Source: Globodera rostochiensis
Lineage: Eukaryota > Nematoda > Chromadorea > Rhabditida > Heteroderidae
DNA: 64,000 nt
Assembly (NCBI GenBank): GCA_018350325.1
Contig: JAEVLN010000023.1
Coordinates: forward strand, 497,001-561,000
Reading direction: 5' to 3'
A program made the position numbers and the translations under genes. Positions 50,779-59,720 of the stretch are shown here, piece by piece. How positions within the stretch are numbered: the first letter of the stretch is position 1; each line of letters begins with the position of its first letter. The notes under the pieces were generated by a model. It did not search any database. It was given only the letters and a program-made list of their open reading frames with translations, and had not been told where the DNA came from.

Positions 50779-52595
50779 TCAATAACTGGCAATTGGTCGT
50801 TGTCTGATGACGGTAACGGAGACAACATTCGTTACCGGCACACCAACGGCATGTCGTTCGAAAAAGTGTATAAATTTGATTTTTTTGACAAGAATTTCAC
50901 GCATTTTGTTTGATGCCCATAGTAAAAGCCTAAAAACTTTGGCGCTATTAAAAATAATTTGATTTAAAAATTACCATGCCGGGATGACCACCGTGGCAAG
51001 GTCGTTGACCCACGGGTACTGGTTGAAATTGGCCAGAAACAGAATGTCGTTCTGCTCCAAAGTGATGCCAAACCACTTTTGGAGCAGGGAATAGCGATTG
51101 TTTTGGTCGTCAAGAAAATTTGTTGCTGTCAAGTAGACAAAAATCTGAAACTAAATTCATTAAACAGCAAGCGGATTTACGCAATTTTTGTTTCACCATA
51201 AATATCGCCATAATGAGTTGGCCAAAAAAAGTGGCCACCGTGTAAATGGTTATTTTGCGTTTGTTTTTGTCGATTGGTTGTTGACTGTGTGCACGCATTT
51301 TGTAGGCAAAAAGTGTGGCCACGTTCAGCAAAAGGCAAACAATGCCGAAAATAACGGCAGACCAAGCGGCGATTTCAGTGCTATTCAGTTCCTGTAATGT
51401 ATGTAAAAGCATGGGAATTTGCAAAAAAAAACAAGGCTCTACTTCAGTTTATGCGTCCAATCAAAGTTTATGCGTCCAATCAGAATTTGATCAAAAGGTC
51501 ATGAACTGAGCCAAACGAATTAAACAAGAAAATGTAAACGAATATCATCAAAAATATATTGAAAAATTTTGCTGTTTCTATGAAAACGACGATACATATA
51601 TTGGTAAAGGTGAGTAGGAAGCATGTCATGGTTAGTGGCAGTTTTAAACCCTGCTTAAGAGCCCGCCTATTTTTTCTTGCCTGAACTTGGCAAACAAAAC
51701 TTTTTGTCTATTTTTATAACTTAGGTAAACTTAGATTTTTTAAAATATCTTTATAAAATAAATTTTAAGAGAATTCATGCTTTATTTGTGATTGGACGCA
51801 TAAACTATGATTGGACGCATAATATTTTGATTGGACACATAAAATTTTGAGTGTACACATAAACTGAAGTAGAGCCAAAAACAAAATTATTTTTGTATTG
51901 CAACAAAGAGAGAAATTTCCTAAAATAAACATACATTTTCAGTCTTGTGGTCGTCGAGAGTGAATGTGACATTGTCACGTTGAACATGAACAAACATGTC
52001 CAAGTTGAAAATTGGGACAGTGAACGGCAGGGGGAGAACGAATGCGACTGCTATTAAAAGGGTCGATCGACGACGCCAAAACTGAATTCATTGAAAAAAT
52101 ATTTATTTAACAAACAAAAAAATTCTTCAAATAAATGTCTGTCACCGTTTTATATTTAATCGGGCACAAAATGGCGGTGCATCGGTGCAGCAGCAAAAAT
52201 GCCGTCAACAAATTTTCCACGTGAAATGAATAATATACGACGAATTGCAAAAAGGCCAACACAATTCGAGGCAATTGAAGGTAAACGGACAGAAACAAGC
52301 CAATTTTGCCGAAACGATGCGCAAAAAATGCATTAACATAGCTGGCCAAACCCTAAAAAAATATAAATTTGAATAAAATATTTTAAGTGCCAAACCATTC
52401 GCTTACTGAAATTGTGCGGACAGCGACGAGGACGAAAAAGGGGGAAGAAAACCGGGCAAAATTGGTGATGATCACTGACAACTCCAAGCAGTACAGCGCA
52501 GCCGATGGAATGCCAATGACCAGAGCGAACAAAAATGGAAACAGATCCGCATTGGCCAACACGGCCATGGCGGTGAAGAAAAGCGAAGAATCCAT
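50779..52595 (-). CDS. Seven-transmembrane chemoreceptor-type GPCR (Srg-like)
   Basis: Six minus-strand exons fit exactly: 52595-52407, 52352-52146, 52081-51935, 51391-51197, 51144-50975, 50929-50779 (1,059 nt, 352 residues, ATG to TGA). Membrane segments in order: FLFALVIGIPSAALYCLEL; VLVAVRTIS; IVLAFLQFVVYYSFHVENLLTAFLLLHRCTAILCPIKYK; LLIAVAFVLPLPFTVPIF; AAWSAVIFGIVCLLLNVATL; TVATFFGQLIMAIFM; and a last one ending WVNDLATVVIPAWLLLWAS, followed by a basic NKMREILVKKIK tail. LHR...P in TM3/IL2 and the late P-W-LLLW with a basic tail suit the nematode Srg/Srv superfamily. NVTF and NST sequons lie in predicted outer loops. Family assignment is by pattern only. Intron 3 carries a transposon (51435-51876). 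Confidence 0.82.
51435..51876. mobile_element. MITE with 8-bp TSD, TTTATGCGTCCAATC core (intronic)
   Basis: The inverted ends are GGCTCTACTTCAGTTTATG and CATAAACTGAAGTAGAGCC, with an exact duplication AAAAACAA (51427-51434 and 51877-51884). The core TTTATGCGTCCAATC / GATTGGACGCATAAA repeats two to four times at each end. The ends do not start TAGGG/CAGGG, so it may belong to a separate 8-bp-TSD group. Confidence 0.9.
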
Positions 52596-54258
52596 ATCAA
52601 ACTTCACAAAAAGCTGACTTTAAAAAAAAGTTCCTAACAATTTTAAAATCTTAAAATGCAGGAATTTTATTGTCAATTTATTTTGTTCCTCTGAGCAAAT
52701 GGTCCAAAAGAAATGACCTTTTGTGAAGTTACACAAAATATTTGTTAAGCCGTTATTCAAATGTTTTAACGAATGGCCCGGTGTAGCGAATGCTTATAAT
52801 TAAATGTAAAATAATTCTTTTGTTCGTATTTTAAACACGAACAAATACAAACTTTAGACAATGCTCCCAAAGTTTGGGTGAATTAAAAACTGTTTGTTTG
52901 TCTGTATTGGCGTGCTGGCTAGTATTAAAAAGCGAGGAATTTCGCCTAAAAAATTGCCAAACGAATGTGAAAAATACAAATTTAAACACTGAAAATGCCT
53001 TATGCGAATTGTGCCATCAAAAAAAACTATAAACGCAACTAAATGTATAAAGAAAAAGTGCCAAAAGAAATGCAAAACTGCCAGCTGCCATAGGCGTAGT
53101 CCATAATAAAGATGATCACTTCATAGTAGAGATAGGTAAAATAAAAATTGCGGGAAGGCGACGCCGAGAAAATTTTCAATTTTTGACTTAATTTGTTAAG
53201 GAAATTGGTCCAAAAACTGCAGAATTTTGCCCAATTTTTTGTTAAGGGAGGGGCTAAATTTAAAATTAAAGAATTCGCTTCGAAATTTCTTACAATAAAA
53301 TAAAAAATAATATAAGAATGTTAAGCCAAAATCAGAATAACATTTTTAAGATTCGACCCCTCCAGGTCAGGAAATTTCCCTAAAATTTGGGAATTTTTCC
53401 CTAAGTTTCGAATAAAACAAATAAATCAAACAACAATTAATGCATTTTCAAAATTTTGGTTCCAAATCTCTTAACAAATTGAGTCAAAAAATTGAAAATT
53501 TTCTCGGCGGCGCCTATATTTATATCGAAATATCGTATCATGCCGAACACATACTCACAGATTTGAATAAAACTTGGACAAAAAGTTGTTTTGCACCATT
53601 ATTTATGATTTCATATAATTTTTGATTAATATTTTGAAGAAAAAATTTTTAACCCGAAATCCGATGAGCCGAAACTCGGCTTTTTTTTCTCGACCCGAGA
53701 CGCGACCCGAGGTTTTTTTGGCCGACCTGATCCGAAATCCGCCCCGGTATTTTTCTCGAATTGCTACTCTTTTTACGTTCCAGCATCAAATTTCGTCATC
53801 TGGTAATTGATAATTAACAAAACCTAATGAGCCCCTGAGCTCAAGATGGCTTAGGCGTAACCCCATTAAGCTTTTAGGGTGCGTGTGTCGACAAAACGGC
53901 ATCACGTGTTTCCGGTACGTAAAATGGGAAAATGGAATCAAAGAAATTCTCCAAATTTTCTGTTGGGTCATCTACTGCTGCCGTTTCTAATTTGCGACAA
54001 GCCTACTGTTTAAGCTTTCCCATTGTTTATCTACATCCTTGATGAATGGAGCAAGGAAATCGCTCGACGGATTATGATAGGTCTCACTGAAATGAAACTT
54101 TATGAAAAAAATACAAAGACTAATTGTTGAGAAAGCAATGCATATTCATCATGGAACATAAGTTATTAAATTTTTACGCGCGAATTATGTTAAAAGTTGT
54201 TACGTTTTGACAAAAGTTACTCAAGTGTTATGCTGTAAAGTTTGCCACTGATTACGAA
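52596..54258. other. Intergenic DNA
   Basis: No complete gene. A CCCGAAA/CTCGACCCGA cluster at about 53650-53760 resembles the core of the elements at 41800-42043, and a partial GGCGGCGCC copy lies near 53508. Confidence 0.45.
53040..53160 (-). CDS. Possible membrane-protein exon fragment
   Basis: The minus strand reads FPQFLFYLSLLYEVIIFIMDYAYGSW, a hydrophobic helix with polar ends, about 0.5 kb upstream of the Srg-like receptor. It could be a relic of another receptor copy. No start or phase-compatible partner was found. Confidence 0.2.
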
Positions 54259-55118
54259 CTAGAGATTGGACGGTACGGCAAAGTACCGACACTTTTTCGG
54301 TACTTTCTCAGGCTTCGGTACTTTATCCTTTTACGAAAGTACCGATACTTTTCGGTCCCGGTACTTTTTCGGTACTTTCTCAGGCTTCGGTACTTTACCC
54401 TTTTACGAAAAGTACCGATACTTTTCGGTCCCGGTACTTTTTCGGTACATTACCGAAAAGAACCGACCGAAGAAAGTTGAGTACCGAAAATAAGTACCGG
54501 ACGAAAAAAAGTGGCATATATTCGAATTATTTCAACTCTGCTTTGTAATATCACGTGGCTCACAAATCAGTTGTAAACATTTAGGTGAAATTCTATTTTG
54601 TCTAAAGTTCGAGTCCTCGAGTGAAATTCCTTTTTATTCTTTTTAATCTAATGCCCTTGGTGGTGTGATTCCTACAAAGCTAAAGTAAATAGTTTTTTTC
54701 TGTTTTTCAATTAAGTAACTTCATGGGAAAGAAACAATATTTTCAAAAAAATTTTAAAATATTTCATATTTTAAAAATATTAAGGTAACATAGAAATTTT
54801 TGTGTCAAAAAATAGAGAAAAATAAGGAGCATTTAAATAAATTAATTTTTTGAAAAAAACTCGCCCGAGAAAAGTTGATTTATTTTTAATTTTTCTGATT
54901 GCCACAGAACAAGAACAGGCCGAAATGCTGATTTTCTTGAAAATCAAGCTTTCCAAACTCATTTATAAACATTCGATAAAGCCAAATTTCCAAAATAAAC
55001 GAGTTTTGTTAAAAAATTACTCTAAAAAATTTGGTACCGAAAACCGATACTTTTCGGTAACGGCATTTTTTCGGCACTTTACCGAATAGTATTGACCGAA
55101 CCTTCTGGCCGATCACTA
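54259..55118. mobile_element. hAT-like MITE, GGTACTTT core
   Basis: The left end TAGAGATTGGAC pairs imperfectly with a right end GGCCGATCACTA. Flanks ATTACGAAC and ATTACGAC differ by one base. CGGTACTTT / AAAGTACCG iterates at 54275-54510 and again near 55030-55090. The middle is unrelated AT-rich DNA. Confidence 0.7.
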
Positions 55119-55680
55119 ATTACGACACATCATTAACTGGAAATATCAATTAAAATTCTGCAAAAAAAAACAGGAAACGCATAGGTACCGCCGGGCCCAC
55201 CCATTGCTAACACCCGGACCCGAATTCGAACTTTTGTTCAAAAATTCAAATTCTACAAATCAAATTTGGTCTCAAAATCATCCGAATTTTTATTTATTTT
55301 TTTACATTTGCCCTTTTTGTTTTTATACAGATACCAACTGCGCGGGTAATTGGGCCTTCTATTATTTAATTTCAAAGAAGCAATTATTTAAATTTTGCAT
55401 TTGTTTTTTTGATTTTTATGTCGAATTTTTCCTGTGGCGTAATGTCTGATAACCCCATTTTTAGTCAGAGACCCCCCCCCCCCTCAATATACTCACCTTT
55501 ACCAAAAAGGCTCTCGACGACAATTCTCGACCCCCCCCCCACCTTCCACTTGTTTACCTTCGTCCCAATCAATTGCAAAGCAAAGCTTTTCCTCTTCCTC
55601 TCCGATGTTCATTTTCCGCCCGTCGTCTGGTAACGGAGTTTTTCCTCATATAATCGCACGATTAACGGTTACCTTATGAA

Positions 55681-55758
55681 TAGTGTTGGCACCCCCGACC
55701 GATTTAGGATTACCCCGACCCCGCAATGCTCAACCCCGACGTCCGGGTGCCAACCCTA
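55681..55758. mobile_element. 78-bp mini-MITE, ACCCCGAC core
   Basis: The ends TAGTGTTGGCACCC and GGGTGCCAACCCTA are inverted repeats. The interior repeats ACCCCGACC. Flanks CTTATGAA and TTTATGAA fit an 8-bp duplication only if the edge is shifted by one base. Confidence 0.65.
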
Positions 55759-55992
55759 TTTTATGAACTCTGAGGTGAAAATGCCAATAACAGTAAAGCA
55801 AAAAAGACTGTTCGTTTGGATGTTTTACCATTAAGGCTTTTTTGTTGGCTTTAAATATTTGCAAATCGGCAAAATCCCCCCCCCCCTCCCCACTAAATCA
55901 AATATTTGCGCATTTCCCCGACTCGTTTCGTTCTGTTGCAAATCGCCTTCATTCATGTGTCGCGCGCCACCTTTTCTCTTCGTTTACCTTTT

Positions 55993-56094
55993 CCCCGATT
56001 TGGCCTTTTCCCCGATTTGGCCCTTTTCCCCGATTTGGCCCTTTTCCCCGATTTGGCTTTTTCCCCGATTTGGCCCTTTTCCCCGATTTGGCCT
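55993..56094 (+). repeat. 18/19-bp tandem repeat
   Basis: About six units of CCCCGATTTGGCCCTTTTC alternate between 18 and 19 bp, so any frame across them shifts. It lies 45-145 bp upstream of the ATG of the next gene and may be in its 5' region. Confidence 0.88.
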
Positions 56095-56138
56095 TCTCAT
56101 CCAAAATTGTCGGGGTTTTCTTTATCAGATTTTTGAGA

Positions 56139-57193
56139 ATGATCGCTTCTCCTCCACACCCCTCCCCCTCCGTGGACCGCGAAGTGGAGGACATACGAAG
56201 GGCACTGCGCGAAATGCACCGAACCATTTTCAAATGGCACAGAGCGGCAGAGAATGTGACCGAACGCGTAAATTCGCCACTGAACAAATTCGACACGGCC
56301 TTAGGCACAATTCGAAGTGACGTGGCCAACATTAGCAACAGCGTCATGGACATCACCGGAAAGGTAAGTCACAACAAATACTCCGAAAATAAATAGTAAA
56401 TGGCCAACTGATCACAACAAAATATGTACAAATTGATGTTATTTTGGTTATGTTACTCGGTTAATTCTGGAACTTCCCGGGACATTTTGAGAAAATTTAC
56501 CGCTTTGAGCGGGAAATTCCGAAATTTCCCGGGAAAAGTAATAATTTTTGAAAGCTTTATTTTTTTTAAAGCTATTGTTAAGCCAAAGCTAATCAATTAG
56601 AGAATTCGAGAAAAAGTTAATACGACTATGAAAACCCCCGATGTTGAGTGCTTTTGAACATTAAACTTTTTTTTAAACGGATTGAACCGCTTGACTTTTT
56701 TTAAAACGATTCTTCTCATGACAAGTTTAGAATCGCGTCTTTGTTTGTTTGGTTTAGTTGCGTTTAAAACAGTTATAGACTTTCAAATCTTCCGAAATTT
56801 CCCGGGAAATTCCGGAATTTCCCGCTCAACGTCCCGGGAAGTTTCGCAATTTACCGATTTCCCAAATTCCCATAACAGATATAGGTACTTCATAAGAGGA
56901 TTAAAACCAAAAAATATTGATCAGTCAAAATGAGGTTGTGCTATGAAATACTTGGCTTCAAACAAATTCCCAATTGACAGTTTCCATCCCAAATCTTCTG
57001 GCTGGCCTTTCTGCTTCTGGTTGACCTGCTCATATTGGCATTTGCGCTTTTTGTACTCTTAAAAATTGTGGAGGGAATGCGCAAAATTGGACGGCAAAGG
57101 CGAATTGTGCGAGAGGCCGAAGCGAAATGTTTGGTGGAGGAGGGCAGCGGCGGGTGGAGGCGGCGGAGACGCTTTGGTCCGCACTTTCATTAA
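56139..57193 (+). CDS. Small single-pass membrane protein, two exons
   Basis: Exons 56139-56363 and 56981-57193 join in phase 0 at GTAAGT...TTGACAG (438 nt, 145 residues). The N-terminal ~75 residues form a likely helical segment (REVEDIRRALREMHRTIFKWH) followed by an NVT and an NIS sequon. Exon 2 begins with one strong membrane helix (FWLAFLLLVDLLILAFALFV) and ends with an Arg-rich tail (GGWRRRRRFGPHFH). There is no cleavable signal. Positive charges after the helix suggest N-terminus out, C-terminus in. I do not recognise the family. The intron contains a CCCGGGAAATT-rich repeat (about 56460-56850). Confidence 0.6.
56465..56860. repeat. Inverted-repeat segment, CCCGGGAAATT core (intronic)
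   Basis: GGAACTTCCCGGGAC on the left faces GTCCCGGGAAGTTTC on the right. GGGAAATTCCG motifs lie just inside both ends. No certain target duplication was found. Probably another member of the core-iterated MITE group. Confidence 0.55.
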
Positions 57194-57213
57194 TTTCAGT
57201 CACTGCTTTTGAC

Positions 57214-57516
57214 TAAAGTTGCACGGGACCGGGACTTTTGGGAAAAACAAACCGGGACCGGGGGACGTCTTCAACTTCAATTACATTAATCATCAATTTT
57301 TTTTTTGAGAATTCGGCGCTTCACTTCTGCTGAGGGGGGGACGGGGTCGGGTCAGCGGTTCCGATAGGCGCCGCCGGGAAAAATGTTAAGATTTTTGTTA
57401 AGAAATTTATCAAAATTTTAGCAAAATTAAGCACGAAATTTCCCGGTTGGTCCTGGTCCCGGCGAGACTAAAAAACCGGGAAATCCCGTCCCGGTAGCCG
57501 GTCACGTGCCACCCTA
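57214..57516. mobile_element. hAT-like MITE, CCGGGAC core
   Basis: The ends TAAAGTTGCACGGGACCGG and CCGGTCACGTGCCACCCTA are imperfect inverted repeats. Flanks CTTTTGAC (57206-57213) and CTTTTCAC (57517-57524) differ at one base. CCGGGAC phrases repeat at both ends, and the middle carries the GATAGGCGCCGCCGGG segment. It starts 20 nt after the stop of the previous gene. Confidence 0.8.
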
Positions 57517-57842
57517 CTTTTCACACAAGAACAATGCTTCAAAATGGTCTCCGCGCAAAAATGTTTGGTTCATAGCATATTTTCTGTTTTAATTGTTTGT
57601 GCTATAACATCAAAAATTTTCCCGTTAGCTAAACCCACCAAGCTAACGAACAATACTATAAATTTTAGGGGTTGGCATACCAGCAAAATTGAATAATACG
57701 CTTCTTTCAATTTTTAAAATAACTTTAAAATTTAACAAAATAACATTTTTTATTAATAAAAATTTTCGATGTTATTCCACATTAAATGGATTAGCAAAAA
57801 AATATATTTAGAATTAAAACGGAAAATCCACTGCGGAAATAA

Positions 57843-58458
57843 ATGTTCACTGCGCGGAAAGCCCAATTCAGTTTTTTTTACAAATTTTCAGACGCTGAAA
57901 ATTCGACTAAACTGAGCGATGGCCACCAAGCTGAAAAGGACGCTGGACAATTGGACTTCGATTCGTGCCCCTTAAATTACGAACAAACGCCGTGCCGGCC
58001 ACTCAAATTGCCTCGGAGCATTTTGAAACTTCATCCATCGGCACCAAAGATTGTGCACTCCATGGAAACTCTGCCAATGTCAACGGCTTCTCCGCCAACG
58101 GCTGAACCAACAAACTTTGTCGGGTAAGCGGTCGTATGTAATAAACAGGGCTAAGATTTTTATATACCCTTAAAATTGAAAGTGTTCAAGCATTTTTGTG
58201 TATTTTTAATACCTATTTAAAAAATATGTGAAAATATCTTTGACTTATTTTTGCTTATGAGCCCTGTTTTTGGATGGCAATTTTCTCACCTATTTTAGGC
58301 ATGTATTTGACCTAAAAAGCCTTAGCCCTAGTAATAAAATGATTTTTTTGAGATTCAATGATCAGAAGAGACTAAAGAGAGAAGAATCAGCGCAAAGCAA
58401 AAGGTGGACAAATGATGAGGAAGTGCGAACGGAGCTTCTAACGAAAGACCATCATTAA
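57843..58458 (+). CDS. Unrecognised small protein, two exons
   Basis: Exons 57843-58123 and 58353-58458 join in phase 2 (387 nt, 128 residues from the ATG at 57843). Alternatively, the first exon starts at 57892 after a strong TTTTCAG acceptor. It contains DFDSCPLNYEQTPCRPLKL and a basic, charged C-terminus (KRLKREESAQSKRW...TKDHH). There is no signal peptide or membrane helix. The intron was enlarged by a 185-bp MITE; without it and one target copy the intron would be only about 36 nt. Family unknown. Confidence 0.5.
58146..58330. mobile_element. hAT-like MITE, CTAAG/CTTAG ends (intronic)
   Basis: The ends are CAGGGCTAAG and CTTAGCCCTA, with an exact 8-bp duplication GTAATAAA (58138-58145 and 58331-58338). 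Confidence 0.9.
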
Positions 58459-58491
58459 AAGTCATGAATAGAGAGGGGGGGGGGGGGGGGG

Positions 58492-59239
58492 CAGGGTGGC
58501 CATCGGTAAAACCCAAAAATCCGGAATCGCAGCTGAAAAATCAGGATCAGCCTTGCAAAAATCAGGAAAAAATCAGGAATCGCAGCTGAAAAATCAGGAT
58601 CAGCCTTGCAAAAATCAGGAATATTTTTTAGGCGTGTAAATATATGAATTAAATGCCAAAACTTTATTAATGGTATTTCTCGTCATGCTTGACCCTGGTC
58701 TAGCAACTCAGAATCACAGAAAATGATCAAAGGCTAGGGTAAATCAAATTCAACAGTCAATTTTAACGTTTTCGTTGGGAAAATTGTGCAAAAATTTCGG
58801 AATTTTGTGATTTGCAATTTTTCAAAAATGCAATTTTTTTTTGCGGATTCTGCTTTACAGGGGGGGGGGGGGGGGTCGGCGGTGCCGATAGGCGCCGCCG
58901 AAAAAATTTTGCTATTTTATACTCAATTTCTTAAGAGATTTGCAATCAAATTTTTAAAAAAAGCCGTATTTTTTAAAGCTTTTTTAGAATGGGAGGGGTC
59001 GGCGGTGCCGATAGGCGCCGCCGGGAAAATTTTTTGAACATTTTAACGATATTTGTTAAGAAAATTGGCCATTTTCGCTGAAAATTTCCACATTTTTAAG
59101 AAATCAGGATCAAATCAGGAAAACTCCCAAAAATCAGGCAAAATCAGACAACAATGAAAAATCAGGAAAACACCCAAAAATCAGGAAAACACCCAAAAAT
59201 CAGGAAAAACCTGACAAATAAGGTACTATGGCCACCCTG
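58492..59239. mobile_element. hAT-like MITE, AAATCAGGA core
   Basis: The ends CAGGGTGGCCAT and ATGGCCACCCTG are inverted. AAAATCAGGA phrases repeat at 58500-58620 and 59100-59220. Two GGCGGTGCCGATAGGCGCC segments lie inside (58876-58902, 58996-59024). Both flanks are G runs, so an 8-bp duplication of G is possible but not provable. Confidence 0.8.
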
Positions 59240-59247
59240 GGGGGGGG

Positions 59248-59350
59248 GCTGTCGGTTTGAAACAAATTTTTGGTTAACCGAAACCGGTAAGCGAACCAAC
59301 AAAAAATGCCGGTTTTTAGTCTCGGGTCGGTTTGGTTTGAAACCGACAGC
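59248..59350. repeat. Near-palindromic segment, CGGTTTGAAAC core
   Basis: GCTGTCGGTTTGAAAC and GTTTGAAACCGACAGC are perfect inverted ends 103 bp apart, with AACCGAAACCGG between. It is probably a very short relative of the MITEs. No target duplication was found. Confidence 0.6.
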
Positions 59351-59519
59351 ATTAGTCATGAAAGATAGCGGTGCGCAACATTTCCAGGTCAAACAAAAAA
59401 CCAAATTTTTTCTCACAGCAAAATTTGTGTATAACATAAATAAATAAAATTATTATGTCGAGAATTTGATGATTAAATCTATCCCGGAGAAAATTTAATT
59501 TGTTTCCTTCAACTATTTC

Positions 59520-59720
59520 TACCAGTGTGCCCCAGACAAATTGTGGCCCAATTGTCAACAAATAGTAAAAGTTGGAGGCAATACAAAACAAGCAGACAAA
59601 TATGAATGATATAGAAAAGAGACTTTGTGGGTGAAATAAAATGGGGGGGGGGGAAGCCAAAATATCCATTTGAGCTTCGGTGGCCTTTTTGGCATAAAGC
59701 TTTTTGCTGGGCGGTGCCAA
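59520..59720 (-). CDS. Possible membrane-protein exon fragment
   Basis: The minus strand reads APPSKKLYAKKATEAQMDIL, then after a C run LFSISFIFVCLFCIASNFYY and LLTIGPQFVWGTL with GTAGAA following, a plausible donor. It has one hydrophobic helix, no start and no recognised family. The C run between the parts may break the frame. Confidence 0.22.

Noticed and set aside
55842..56138. Upstream extension of the small membrane protein through the 18/19-bp repeats
   Set aside because: The repeat alternates 18 and 19 bp, so the frame is not preserved among copies. The ATG at 56139 begins the conserved-looking part.
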